In this document: positions 35,142 through 44,793 of the stretch, in pieces
How the letters are laid out: the number at the start of each line of letters is the position of its first letter
Numbering within the stretch: position 1 is the first letter of the stretch
Source of the DNA: Candidatus Melainabacteria bacterium
GTDB taxonomy: Bacteria; Cyanobacteriota; Vampirovibrionia; Obscuribacterales; Obscuribacteraceae
Reading direction: 5' to 3'
Length of the DNA: 64,000 nt
Assembly: GCA_012965515.1 (NCBI GenBank)
Contig: DTSE01000175.1
Span: forward strand, 16,953 to 80,952
The notes under the pieces: generated by a model
The model's database searches: none
The model's input: only the letters and a program-made list of their open reading frames with translations
What the model was told of the DNA's origin: nothing
Translations under genes and position numbers: made by a program

Positions 35142-35522
35142 ATGGCCAACAGCAGTGATTGGTTTGACAAACTCACAAAAAAATTAGCGTCTGAGCCCAG
35201 ATGTACCGATGAGGAGCAGGAAGCCTTTGAAGCGGAACGAAAGGTGATGGAAGGAACGCAGTGGGAATGGGCCCAAATGCAGACCAATGGTGATATTTCT
35301 GTTCGCACCACTCAGCATGCCAAGGGCGGGCAACATGGAATCGGCGATTTTGTAGTTTCGCCGGACGATGCGGGGTATGAGGAAGCGAAGCAATACTACG
35401 GTCTCAGCAAGCCTGGGGACACGTATCACCTACAACAAAAATGGATTGATGGGAAATGGGTGACAGAGTTGGAAGAAAGACCTGAACAAAGACCGGCTGA
35501 CGGAAAGGCCAAGAGCGCGTAA
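35142..35522 (+). CDS. Small hydrophilic protein downstream of zincin gene
   Basis: 126 residues, 4 bp after the zincin gene stop, with GGAGG upstream. Acidic and rich in Glu and Trp (WEWAQMQTNGDIS; YHLQQKWIDGKWVTELEERPE). No known family. Its tight coupling suggests the same operon, so it may be an immunity or partner protein. Confidence 0.55.
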   Translation: MANSSDWFDKLTKKLASEPRCTDEEQEAFEAERKVMEGTQWEWAQMQTNGDISVRTTQHAKGGQHGIGDFVVSPDDAGYEEAKQYYGLSKPGDTYHLQQKWIDGKWVTELEERPEQRPADGKAKSA

Positions 35523-35535
35523 CGAAAAAACAGAT

Positions 35536-35961
35536 ATGAGCAAAAGCTTTCTTGAAGATCCCGAACTGTTTGATAGACACATGGCAGCTATAGCCATTCG
35601 GCATGTTCGGCTGATGAAGCAGCAGTTCAGTATAGATCTTGATTACACCGAACAATCGTTGGCTGTGGTCGAAGAGGCTTTGCAGTTATTGCATGAGCAA
35701 TTGCACTTTGAAAAATCTTTGACCATTGGTGACGTGCCGAAAATGGCACGAAATTGGGGAGCTTACATAGGTGAAACCATCAAGAAGATTCACCCTGGAC
35801 AATGGCATAAAATGGAGCCTTTCTCGGATGATCACTCGCGGCCTCTCGTGCATCCAGACCATGCGACCTTTCCGTGTTCTTGGGCTTATTGGCGCATTGT
35901 AAACGGACCCGACGACAACATTCGAGTAAAGTACATTCTTAGTTACGACTTTGGGCAGTAG
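35536..35961 (+). CDS. Hypothetical protein, possible immunity protein
   Basis: 141 residues, 13 bp after the previous gene. N-terminal helical half, then VPKMARNWGAYIGETIKKIHPGQWHKM and a Trp-containing C-terminal strand region (SWAYWRIVNG). The WGAYIGE pattern resembles DUF3806-like proteins. Third gene of the zincin operon. Function not established. Confidence 0.55.
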   Translation: MSKSFLEDPELFDRHMAAIAIRHVRLMKQQFSIDLDYTEQSLAVVEEALQLLHEQLHFEKSLTIGDVPKMARNWGAYIGETIKKIHPGQWHKMEPFSDDHSRPLVHPDHATFPCSWAYWRIVNGPDDNIRVKYILSYDFGQ

Positions 35962-36000
35962 CAATTAAGACGCCCCTTTTATATCTACAAGATGTAAAAT

Positions 36001-36075
36001 CCTCGACTGCTCTGGCTTTCCGGGCTGTACTCCGCTATGAGTGATACCGCCTGTGATATCAGGCAATTCAACCGG
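36001..36075. repeat. Left 76-bp imperfect direct repeat of metal module
   Basis: Shares with 45651-45727 the blocks CCTCGACTG, TACTCCGCT and TGAGTGATACCGCC, and the dyad GCCTG-TGATAT-CAGGC (36049-36064). The two copies flank the P-ATPase/cmtR/czc module. Candidate recombination site. The rest of 35962-36288 shows no gene. Confidence 0.55.
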
Positions 36076-36288
36076 CCTCCGGGAGGGTGAATACGTGTTT
36101 ACCAAATCATAGAGAGGCGAGATGCACCGTATCGGTTAAGAGTAAAGCATTTGGCTTGGTCAATCGCCCGAGCAGTCTCCGCAACTCAATACGCTAGCCT
36201 CAATTTTCTGGCCGATTGCTGCGGTGATCCTGCTGATCTACTCGTGGCCCAGAGATATACGGCAAGAAACATGAGATTATGGTATCGC

Positions 36289-38190
36289 TCATCGAATGGC
36301 TCTCGTAACCCGCAGCCCATTTGCCACTGCCAGCAGCTCTGATACTTCATGAAATATCACTGCCATTGCCACAGTAATAAGCCCGAACAATGCTGCCGGA
36401 ATCAAACCAGCCAGCAGAGCCAAAGAGAAGACAATATTTTGCTTGCTGATTGTTTGCGCTCTCTGTCCCAGTCGAATGGCGTATATAACCTTGGTTAAGT
36501 CATCACCCATAAGCGCTGTGTCGGCCGCCTCAATCGCTGCGTCGGTACCGGCAGTTCCCATTGCAATACCGACAGTTGCTCGCGCTAACGCCGGAGCATC
36601 ATTAATACCGTCACCAACCATGGCCATTGATCCGTACTGCTTTTGCAATTCTTCGATTGCAGCAATTTTGTCTTCGGGCTTCAATTCGGCGCGTACATCT
36701 TCAATTTGAAGCTCTTGAGCAATCGCATGAGCTACACGAGAATTGTCGCCTGTAAGCATTGCGACCTTCATTCCCAGCTTGTGCAAATCTGCCACCACTT
36801 GCTTCGCCTCGGGACGAATAGCATCCTTGATTGCAATCAGACCTAAAATCTTCTGCTCGGTTCCCACAAGCACAACTGTTTTGCCTTGCTCGGATAACTT
36901 CTTCGTTTGCGAGTTTGGTTCAATGCCGAACTCTTCAAACAGCTTCGGCTTACCCAAGTAATAAAGCTCGTTTTCGACTCTGCCCTGGACACCTGCGCCT
37001 GTAAGCGAGCGAAACTCTTCCACCACGGCCGCTTCGACCTTCATATCTGAGGCTTTGGAAACAATTGCTCCAGCTAATGGGTGTGTTGACGATTGCTCCA
37101 GGCTGAGAGCTATCCGCATGAGCTGATTGTCATTTCCATCCATGGAGACAATGTCTGTCACTTCAGGCTTACCGACAGTAAGCGTGCCAGTTTTGTCAAA
37201 GGCAACGCCCTTCAATTTGCCGAGATTTTCAAGGTGCATACCGCCTTTAACTAGCACACCATTTTTTCCGGCGGTGCCGATGCCAGCGGCGATGGCAACC
37301 GGTGTGGACATGACTAGAGCACAAGGCGCACCGGCGACAAGCATGACAATTGCGCGAGTGGCCCATTCACCAAATGCGGCACCGAAGAATAACGGTGGAA
37401 CTATCATAACGAGCATTGCCACTATGAAGACAGCCGGAGAATACTTCTCACCAAACTCCTCGATGAAGCGTTGAGCCTTGCCCTTTTGCTCTCTGGCCTC
37501 TTCGATCATATGAACCATTTTGGAAAGGGTATTGTTCTCGAAACTTGCCGTCGTGCGAATCTCTAACAACCCGTCTTGAACGATTGTCGCAGCAAACACT
37601 TTGGTTCCTGGTCCCTTCTCGACGGGCACTGATTCACCTGTCACAGCAGCTTCGTTGATGCTCGATTGACCAAGCACAATTTCGCCGTCGGTCGGAAGAG
37701 ATTCCCCTGGTTTAACCAGGAATACGTCACCAACTTGTAGGCTTTCGGCAGGAACCATGACTTCCTGTCCGTCTTTGCGCACTCTTGCTTCCTTGGGGGC
37801 AAGATCAAGAAGCTTACGAATGGACGCTCTTGTTTTAGCGAAAGTGTATTCTTCTAGTCCTTCGGCAGCCCCGTACAACACAGCCAAGATGGCGGCCTCA
37901 TCCCACAGTCCTAAAATACCGGCGCCGGTCATTGCCGAGAGCATTAGAAACTCAATGCCGATTTCGCGCTTCTTGACCAGCTCCTCGATGCCTTCTTTAG
38001 CCCAGGCAAAGCTTGAGATAACGATCGCGACTACATAGAGCGCCACCGTCACCAAATGCGGTGCGATCTTGAAGTAGCCCAAGCCAAAAGCGATACCGGC
38101 GATTAGCGCACCGATGAGAGCGTTACGCATCAAGGGATGCTCGAACCAGCGACCTTCAAAAACCTCGTCATTCTTGTCACAACAAGGCAT
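36289..38190 (-). CDS. P1B-type heavy-metal ATPase with APC motif
   Basis: 633 residues. All P-type marks are present: TGES (184-187), DKTGT with Asp332, HP in STHPLAG, and GDGINDAPA. The sixth-helix metal motif is APC (288-290, GAPCALVMSTP) in place of the CPC of Cu/Zn/Cd ATPases or SPC of Co types. The N-terminus lacks a heavy-metal-associated domain and has only CC near residue 3. It would pump divalent metal out of the cytoplasm, and the ArsR repressor upstream points to Cd, Zn or Pb. The substrate is uncertain because of the APC motif. Confidence 0.85.
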   Translation of the reverse strand: MPCCDKNDEVFEGRWFEHPLMRNALIGALIAGIAFGLGYFKIAPHLVTVALYVVAIVISSFAWAKEGIEELVKKREIGIEFLMLSAMTGAGILGLWDEAAILAVLYGAAEGLEEYTFAKTRASIRKLLDLAPKEARVRKDGQEVMVPAESLQVGDVFLVKPGESLPTDGEIVLGQSSINEAAVTGESVPVEKGPGTKVFAATIVQDGLLEIRTTASFENNTLSKMVHMIEEAREQKGKAQRFIEEFGEKYSPAVFIVAMLVMIVPPLFFGAAFGEWATRAIVMLVAGAPCALVMSTPVAIAAGIGTAGKNGVLVKGGMHLENLGKLKGVAFDKTGTLTVGKPEVTDIVSMDGNDNQLMRIALSLEQSSTHPLAGAIVSKASDMKVEAAVVEEFRSLTGAGVQGRVENELYYLGKPKLFEEFGIEPNSQTKKLSEQGKTVVLVGTEQKILGLIAIKDAIRPEAKQVVADLHKLGMKVAMLTGDNSRVAHAIAQELQIEDVRAELKPEDKIAAIEELQKQYGSMAMVGDGINDAPALARATVGIAMGTAGTDAAIEAADTALMGDDLTKVIYAIRLGQRAQTISKQNIVFSLALLAGLIPAALFGLITVAMAVIFHEVSELLAVANGLRVTRAIR

Positions 38191-38214
38191 CTTATGACCT
38201 CCGCTACCGATGCC

Positions 38215-38529
38215 TTAATACCTGGTGCACTCGTAAAATCCTTTAGCAAGATCTGCAACAAGCCCATCGCCAAGCTCCATCAGCGTACTGATTCGCTCGT
38301 CGGACAGCTCGTAATAGATAAACTTGCCTTTTTGTTCTCGTCGAACCAGACCGCATTCACGTAAGCAAGCAAGATGATTAGAAACGTTTGGCTGCGTCAA
38401 CCCAGTGATCTCGACCATTTCCGAAACGGTCCTAGGACCGTTTCTAAGTGTTTCAAGAATTCCCAGCCTTGATGTATCTGAGAATCCCCTGAATAGCTTG
38501 GCTTTAAGCTCTGTGGCGTTGAATTGCAT
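38215..38529 (-). CDS. CmtR-like ArsR-family metal-responsive repressor
   Basis: 104 residues. Winged helix with LTQPNVSNHLACLRECGLVRR, where the two Cys in CLRECG match the metal ligands of CmtR. A further Cys near the C-terminus (ECTRY) could be the third ligand. CmtR-type proteins release DNA on binding Cd or Pb. It diverges from the CzcB gene, with a perfect operator between them, and lies 24 bp upstream of the P-type ATPase, so one protein probably controls both directions. Confidence 0.85.
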   Translation of the reverse strand: MQFNATELKAKLFRGFSDTSRLGILETLRNGPRTVSEMVEITGLTQPNVSNHLACLRECGLVRREQKGKFIYYELSDERISTLMELGDGLVADLAKGFYECTRY

Positions 38530-38566
38530 GTCAGGTGGCTCCTTGGCATTATCATCATATCATTAT

Positions 38567-38594
38567 AGACTGATATACTAGCAAATATCAGTCT
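38567..38594. promoter_or_regulatory. Operator of CmtR-like repressor
   Basis: AGACTGATAT-N8-ATATCAGTCT: perfect 10-bp arms with an 8-bp spacer. A TATACT (-10 like) for the plus-strand czc operon lies inside it at 38574, so repressor binding would block the promoter. The czcB start is only 11 bp downstream. Confidence 0.7.
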
Positions 38595-38605
38595 TGGCCA
38601 GCCAA

Positions 38606-40129
38606 ATGCAAATTCAGCTCACGTGTCTTGGACGCTTCGTACTGCTAACGGCAGTCCTCCTCCTTTGCTTCGGTCTGCCGCACAAAGCTCTCTCCGAGGA
38701 GCACGATGGCGATCATGGCAAATCAATCGTACTTTCTGAAAGTGCAGAGAGGGCAATCGGGCTCGAAACTACTGTCGTGCGATTGCAGCCGATGTCCATC
38801 GGTGTCTCCACGATTGGCAAAGTTGAGGCAATCCCAACCCGAGAGTTTGTCCAGCATGCGCCGCTTTCCGGACGCGTCACAGAGGTGCTTGTGAAACCTG
38901 GCGATAAAGTCAACGCCGGGCGGACGCTAGCGATCCTCAATAGCCCTGAGATCAATGTCCTCGCTGCCGAGACGTTGCAGACAAAATCCCAAATCGAAGC
39001 TGAAATAAGGCGTAGCCAAGCTGAACTCGATGCAGAAATCAATCAAGCCATTGCCCGTGTAGATCTCACTCAGGCCAACTACAACCGCGACAAACAACTA
39101 TATGAAGAGCAAATTTCCTCTCAGAAAGCTATGCAGACTTCGCTTGCTGAATTGAAAGTGGCGCAGAGTCAACTACAAATGGCCAAAGCCAGAAAAGACG
39201 CCGTTCTTGGCGGATTAACAACCAAACTGAAAGTGTCTTCGGATTCATTAGTACGCCGCCTGCAACAGCTTGGTGCGACACAAGCTCACATCCAGAATAT
39301 GTTGAAGGAGCAACGTGCACTTATCAACGTGCCGCTCGTTACTGCAAGAGACGGCATTGTGAGCACAATATATGCAAGTCCTGGACAGAGCGTCGAGCCC
39401 GCGGTGCCCCTTTTTGTTGTATCGAATCTGCGCAGAGTATGGGCAACAGCCAACGTTTATGAAAGTGACATGTCGGCTATCCGAATAGGGCAGGATGTCG
39501 AACTGACGGTAGCTGCTTACCCGGAAAGACGCTTTAAAGGTGCTGTCACCTTCGTCTCTCCAACTGTTGACACTCAAACCAGAACTCTTCCTGTCCGCAT
39601 CGAGATTGATAACCCGGACTTATCGTTGAAGCCAGGCATGTTTGCCACGCTCAATATTTCTACTGCCGCATCCCGGCAAGCAATCCTAATTCCGCGAAAT
39701 GCTCTTGTTCAAGATGCAGACAAACACATTGCTTTCATCTCTGATCGTGAAGGTTACCGTCCTGCAGTCGTTCAACTGGGCAAAACACTCGGAAAGAAAG
39801 TTGAGATCTTCTCCGGTCTAACTCCAGGAGACAAAGTGGTTGTTAAAGGCGCTTTCCAGCTAGATGCTGAGCGCCTTAAGTTGCAAGGACAGACGGATTT
39901 GTTTACGCACCCAAGCGAGGAAGCCGAAGAAGAGCATGAAGGCGAACAGTCATCCACGGGAAGCACTACGCAATCACAAACTCTCACTCTTGTCGCTATT
40001 GCTTTCTTGCTCGGCATTGCCTTAACCATTCTTTCGATACTTGCACTCAGAGCGCGCAAGCCGGTATCCAAAGACGATTCCAGAAAACCAACCGCAGAGC
40101 AAGACCAAATCACAACTCATGCTGAATAA
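38606..40129 (+). CDS. czcB: CzcB-type membrane-fusion protein (second set)
   Basis: 507 residues from ATG 38606, with no clear ribosome-binding site; the operator ends 11 bp upstream, so the leader is very short. Signal peptide (VLLTAVLLLCFGLPHKALS) then SEEHDGDHGK, a metal-binding patch. Lipoyl halves flank a long coiled coil; a C-terminal hydrophobic helix (LVAIAFLLGIALTILSIL) is an extra anchor. Partner of the next two genes. Confidence 0.88.
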   Translation: MQIQLTCLGRFVLLTAVLLLCFGLPHKALSEEHDGDHGKSIVLSESAERAIGLETTVVRLQPMSIGVSTIGKVEAIPTREFVQHAPLSGRVTEVLVKPGDKVNAGRTLAILNSPEINVLAAETLQTKSQIEAEIRRSQAELDAEINQAIARVDLTQANYNRDKQLYEEQISSQKAMQTSLAELKVAQSQLQMAKARKDAVLGGLTTKLKVSSDSLVRRLQQLGATQAHIQNMLKEQRALINVPLVTARDGIVSTIYASPGQSVEPAVPLFVVSNLRRVWATANVYESDMSAIRIGQDVELTVAAYPERRFKGAVTFVSPTVDTQTRTLPVRIEIDNPDLSLKPGMFATLNISTAASRQAILIPRNALVQDADKHIAFISDREGYRPAVVQLGKTLGKKVEIFSGLTPGDKVVVKGAFQLDAERLKLQGQTDLFTHPSEEAEEEHEGEQSSTGSTTQSQTLTLVAIAFLLGIALTILSILALRARKPVSKDDSRKPTAEQDQITTHAE

Positions 40130-43100
40130 TCTCATTAACTGGTCAATTCATAACCGCTTCCTTGTGATCATCCTCTCTTTGGTATGGGTTGCTGCTGGTG
40201 TTTACCTCTCGTTTCGAACCAATGTCGATGTTTTTCCCGAGTTTGCGCCACCACAAGTCGTGTTGCAGATTGAGGCACCAGGTATGGTGCCTGAAGAAGT
40301 TGAGGCTCTTGTTACATTGCCCGTTGAAGCACAGCTAAATGGCATGCCCGGCTTAAGGCAGATTAGATCCAACTCCGGCGTCGGCGTATCTTCAATAACT
40401 ACCGTGTTTGATTTCAACACAGACCTTTACCGTGCTCGCCAACTCGTCGCCGAGCGCTTGCAGTTGCTTGCTGCCAGACTTCCTAGAGGTGTCGGATCGC
40501 CCCGCCTATTTCCAGCCATGCCCGCCATCGGCGACGTTCTAAAGATCGCTTTTGTCCCACAGAAAACAGCGCTCAGAGATTTGCGCGCTCTAGCTGATTG
40601 GGAGATCAGAAACAGGCTATTAGCGGTGCCTGGAGTGGCGCGGGTTCTCGTCATTGGTGGCGAAGTAAAGGAGTACCAGGTACTTATCGACCCGAACAAA
40701 CTCCAGACCTACCGAGTTACTGTGGCTGAGATAAGGAAGGCTGTTGAAAGCGCAAATGCTATAAGCGCCGGTGGATTTCTCGTCAGTGAAGATCAGCAGT
40801 TCTCGATTCAAGGTGTTGGCCGCCCCCGGACTATCGACGAGCTAGCTAATTCCGTTGTGGCAGTGAGAGATAACGTACCGGTACTACTCAAGCATGTTGC
40901 ACGTGTTCAAATCGGCAATGCCTTCAAGCTTGGGGACAGCGTCATCAACGGCAAATCCGGTGTCTACATTTATATAACAAAGCAGCCGGCCGTGAACACA
41001 GTCGATGTCGTTCACGATGTGCAAAAGGCAATGGAGTCACTGAAGCCATCGATCCCCGCCGACGTTCAAGTCACTTACGTCTTCAATCAGGCTGACTTCA
41101 TCCAAAAGTCGGTCACTAATGTTCTTGAAGCCATAGGCGAAGGTGCGGCTCTGGTCGTTGTCGTACTGATCATTTTTTTGCTCAATTGGAGAACGTCGGT
41201 AGTCAGTCTCACTGCCATCCCTCTGTCGATACTTACGGCAGTCGTTGCAATTAAAGCCTTTGGCGGTTCTATCAACACCATGACTCTCGGGGGGTTGGCT
41301 ATTGCTGTCGGCGAGGTAGTTGATGACGCCATCATTGATGTGGAAAACGTGTACCGCCGCTTGCGCGAGAATCAGTCCAGCTCCCATCCCAAGCCTGTTC
41401 ACGAGGTCGTTTATCGGGCCTGTATAGAAGTACGATCCTCGGTTGTCTACGCTACATTCATCGTCGCCCTGGTCTTCCTGCCAGTTTTCACTCTTGCCGG
41501 CATCGAAGGGCGGATCTTTTCGCCGCTTGGACTCTCGTACATAACGGCTACCATGGCTAGTCTTCTGGTAGCCTTGACCGTCACCCCAGCTATGTGCATG
41601 TACTTGCTTGCAAGAGGCAAGTCTCTTTCGCATCATGAACCATGGACTGTCGTAGTAATCCAGAACTTGTATCATCGCATCCTGGAACCGGTCATGCGTG
41701 CACCACGTACGGTGCTTGCATTTTCCACTGCCCTTTTTGTTCTGACAATTTCATTGCTCTTTGGCGTAGGACAAGCTTTTTTGCCGCCATTTAGAGAAAA
41801 CAGCTTGATTATCACTGCTATTGCTCGCGCCGGACAAAGTCTCGATGCCACTACACGCATGGGCAAAGAATTTGAGTTGTCGTTGCTCAAAGAGCCGGAG
41901 GTAACAAGCGTTGTCCAATGGGCAGGAAGAGCCGAGCTTGACGATATGGCTGCCGGACCGAACTTTTGCGAATTCGATGTTCAGCTCAAACCAAGCGACA
42001 AACCGCTAGAGCCGACATTGAAAATGGTCCGAGAGCACCTTGAGCGGCTGCCCGGCGTCGTTGCCGATGTTGGCTCATTTATTTCACACCGCATGGACGA
42101 AGTGCTTTCCGGCGGCACACGCGCGGCCATTGCCATAAAAATATTTGGACCAGATCTTCCGACCCTGGCAAAAATTGCACGAGAGGTTAAAGAGATAACG
42201 AAGGAGGTTCCAGGCGCTGTGGACGTTCGCACCGACCCACAAGTCGTTGTGCCGCGCATCCGCATATTGATCGACAGAGAAAAGGCTGCGCGCTATGGAG
42301 TCACTGCGCAAGATTTGATGGGGGACATCGAAACTGCCTTTCAAGGGCAAGTCATTTCGCAAGTACTGGAAGGGCAACGTCTCTTTCCGCTTAAGCTCTG
42401 GCTGGAAGAACCATTCAGGAACAATCTGGATTTGGTAAAAAAACTGCTGATCGACACACCAACAGGCGCAAGAATCCCTGTCTCCGAGATCGCTGATGTG
42501 AAGTTTGTAGATGGTCCCAATATTATTCTGCGAGAAGATGTTTCACGCAGAGTGGTTGTCCAAGCGAACACCTCCGGCCGTGATGTCGTGGGCGTGGTCA
42601 ACGACGCAAAAGCAAAGATAGAGAATTCCGTTCACTTGCCACAAGGCTACTACATCGTCTATGCCGGCCAATATGCTGCACAAAGAGAAGCTGCCATCAC
42701 GCTGCTTTCTATGTCCGCTTTGACGCTGCTCGGCATCATCCTTTTGCTTTATCAAGGACTAAAGTCATGGAAGCTTACGCTTCTGGTCCTGAGCAATCTT
42801 CCTTTAGCGACAGTAGGCGGAATCATTGCTGTTGTTCTTACCGGCAACATATTGAGTGTGGGCTCATTGATCGGCTTCATTAGTCTTTTCGGAATCTCCA
42901 CACGTAATACCATTCTTCTTGCCACACATATCAACAGCTTGATTGAACAAGGTGAGCCATTTGACCAGGCAATTCTGCGCGGTGCCCAAGATCGTGTTGC
43001 ACCCGTTCTTATGACGGCCATTACTGCTTCACTGGGCATGCTGCCGCTTGCTATTTTCGCCGGTGCCGGTCGGGAGCTTGAGCAACCGCTCGCCATCGTT

Positions 43101-43223
43101 ATAGTCGGCGGCATGCTTTCCAGTACTGCATTGACCCTAATTGTGATTCCAGCCCTGTTTAAGGCATTTGTCAAACCGCCTCATCAGATAGGAGCAAAGA
43201 AAGCAATTGCAAAAAGTATCTGA
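40119..43223 (+). CDS. czcA: CzcA-type heavy-metal efflux RND transporter (second set)
   Basis: 1034 residues from ATG 40119, overlapping the czcB stop by 11 bp. Helix 4 has GEVVDDAIIDVENVYRRLREN (about 397-417), the HME proton-relay signature, and the porter loop DVFPEFAPPQVVLQIEAPG is well conserved. It pairs with the CmtR repressor and the P-type ATPase, so the module combines cytoplasmic export and periplasmic export of the same metals. Clearly a paralogue of the gene at 12092-15226. Confidence 0.93.
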   Translation: MLNNLINWSIHNRFLVIILSLVWVAAGVYLSFRTNVDVFPEFAPPQVVLQIEAPGMVPEEVEALVTLPVEAQLNGMPGLRQIRSNSGVGVSSITTVFDFNTDLYRARQLVAERLQLLAARLPRGVGSPRLFPAMPAIGDVLKIAFVPQKTALRDLRALADWEIRNRLLAVPGVARVLVIGGEVKEYQVLIDPNKLQTYRVTVAEIRKAVESANAISAGGFLVSEDQQFSIQGVGRPRTIDELANSVVAVRDNVPVLLKHVARVQIGNAFKLGDSVINGKSGVYIYITKQPAVNTVDVVHDVQKAMESLKPSIPADVQVTYVFNQADFIQKSVTNVLEAIGEGAALVVVVLIIFLLNWRTSVVSLTAIPLSILTAVVAIKAFGGSINTMTLGGLAIAVGEVVDDAIIDVENVYRRLRENQSSSHPKPVHEVVYRACIEVRSSVVYATFIVALVFLPVFTLAGIEGRIFSPLGLSYITATMASLLVALTVTPAMCMYLLARGKSLSHHEPWTVVVIQNLYHRILEPVMRAPRTVLAFSTALFVLTISLLFGVGQAFLPPFRENSLIITAIARAGQSLDATTRMGKEFELSLLKEPEVTSVVQWAGRAELDDMAAGPNFCEFDVQLKPSDKPLEPTLKMVREHLERLPGVVADVGSFISHRMDEVLSGGTRAAIAIKIFGPDLPTLAKIAREVKEITKEVPGAVDVRTDPQVVVPRIRILIDREKAARYGVTAQDLMGDIETAFQGQVISQVLEGQRLFPLKLWLEEPFRNNLDLVKKLLIDTPTGARIPVSEIADVKFVDGPNIILREDVSRRVVVQANTSGRDVVGVVNDAKAKIENSVHLPQGYYIVYAGQYAAQREAAITLLSMSALTLLGIILLLYQGLKSWKLTLLVLSNLPLATVGGIIAVVLTGNILSVGSLIGFISLFGISTRNTILLATHINSLIEQGEPFDQAILRGAQDRVAPVLMTAITASLGMLPLAIFAGAGRELEQPLAIVIVGGMLSSTALTLIVIPALFKAFVKPPHQIGAKKAIAKSI

Positions 43224-44619
43224 TGAACTCCTGGTGTGTGTGAAACAACCAGAATCGAATTGGCAACGCGCTGTTGCGGCAGTGGCATTGTCTCTTCTTC
43301 TTTCGCCAAGCGCTCAAGCCGAGACTTTTACGATCAACCAGACGAACAATCAGATTCTTGTTGCCGACGCTCTACCAACTTTGCTCCCACCGATTAACCC
43401 TTCGACACAGAACCAGTCTTCAGCCGGAGAAGTTAGTCTCAATCAAGCCCTGAATGAAACTTTCGGGCTGAGCCCACGAGCAGCGAGCGTTCGTCTACAG
43501 TTAGGCATTGCTAAATCCGCAATACCGCAGGCCCTCACATTTCCCAATCCATCTTTGATTGTTTATAACGGATTTATCGCAGAACAAACATATCAGCTCG
43601 GTGCTTCCATACCTATAGAGCAGCCCTGGAAAGTGTTTTTCAGGCTCGTAAGTGCCAAGCAACAAATAAAACAAGCAGACCTTGAAATTCAGCGTAACCT
43701 ATGGCTGTTGAGATCCAATGTTCGCAGGGCTTTCCTTGAAGTCGTACTTGCAGAGGAGATGGCTCAAACTCTCGCTCAGGTTGCAGATCTCACTAATCGC
43801 TTGCTACTGGCGGCGGCAAAACGAGCAAATGCCGGTGATGTAGCCAACCTCGATGTATTTAAAGCGAAGCTTGCGCATTCGCAAGCGCAGGTCGAACTGG
43901 CACAGGCCCAGCGCCAGGTCAGATTGACAAAGAGACGCCTTAACCTTTTGCGTGGAAAAGACCATGCAGTCGAGCTGAGCGTCCCCAGACTGCCTCCATT
44001 TCAGCTTAAGGTGCAAAAGACAGAACTCCTCCCTGACTTCGACCAAGCTCTTCCCACACTCGATCAGCTAATTGCCACCGCCCATCAAAAACGTCTTGAT
44101 GTGCGCCTGGTGATTCAAGCAATCAAAACAAATGAGGCTGAACTGAAAAGCACTTATGCGAGCATACTGCCAAATACTCAGTTCAACGTCGGTCGCTCCA
44201 TCACGGGCAATCCACCTGATGGTCCCAAGCTCAACGGTTACTTTATCGGTGTCACCCAGGAACTGCCGGTCTTTGACTTTAAACAAGCCGATGTGACCCG
44301 CTATCGATCTACGTTGCGACAGCTCAAAATTGAAGCGGAAGCGCAAAAAAACATAGTTTCAGAAGAAGTGGCGGTAGCCTACGAGCGAGTATCCATCGCT
44401 CGTGAACGGATACAGGCCTATCAAGATCATCTGCTTGCAGATTCTGAACAAGTAGCTCGACTCGCCAGAAGAAGCTACGAGGTTGGTCAATCTGATATCA
44501 CGGCAGCCATTGCCGCACAGCAAGCCAATATACAGGTCAAGACTCAATACTTGGAAGCTGTGCGCAGCTATCAACAAGCGTTCACAGATCTCGAACAGGC
44601 TGTTGGCGAAATCCTGTGA
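43207..44619 (+). CDS. czcC: CzcC-type outer-membrane efflux protein (intact)
   Basis: 470 residues in the frame opened by TTG at 43207; GTG codons at 43234 or 43240 are also possible. Signal peptide AAVALSLLLSPSAQA; two OEP repeats with long helices. It matches the IS-disrupted homologue at 8918-11628, and could serve as its replacement. Overlaps the czcA stop by 17 bp, so coupled. Confidence 0.88.
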   Translation: MQKVSDELLVCVKQPESNWQRAVAAVALSLLLSPSAQAETFTINQTNNQILVADALPTLLPPINPSTQNQSSAGEVSLNQALNETFGLSPRAASVRLQLGIAKSAIPQALTFPNPSLIVYNGFIAEQTYQLGASIPIEQPWKVFFRLVSAKQQIKQADLEIQRNLWLLRSNVRRAFLEVVLAEEMAQTLAQVADLTNRLLLAAAKRANAGDVANLDVFKAKLAHSQAQVELAQAQRQVRLTKRRLNLLRGKDHAVELSVPRLPPFQLKVQKTELLPDFDQALPTLDQLIATAHQKRLDVRLVIQAIKTNEAELKSTYASILPNTQFNVGRSITGNPPDGPKLNGYFIGVTQELPVFDFKQADVTRYRSTLRQLKIEAEAQKNIVSEEVAVAYERVSIARERIQAYQDHLLADSEQVARLARRSYEVGQSDITAAIAAQQANIQVKTQYLEAVRSYQQAFTDLEQAVGEIL

Positions 44620-44793
44620 TGTACCAGTTACGTCGTGTGCGCACGTTAACACGTATTTTCCACAGTTAGACTGACTGTTCTTTTAAGGGGCACCATTTGT
44701 AGTATCATTCTTATTTTGATATTTCTGTAGATCATATTGACAGAAAGCGAAGTGCGCCTAATGAGTTTTGAAGGACCATACGTGCAGAAGGTC

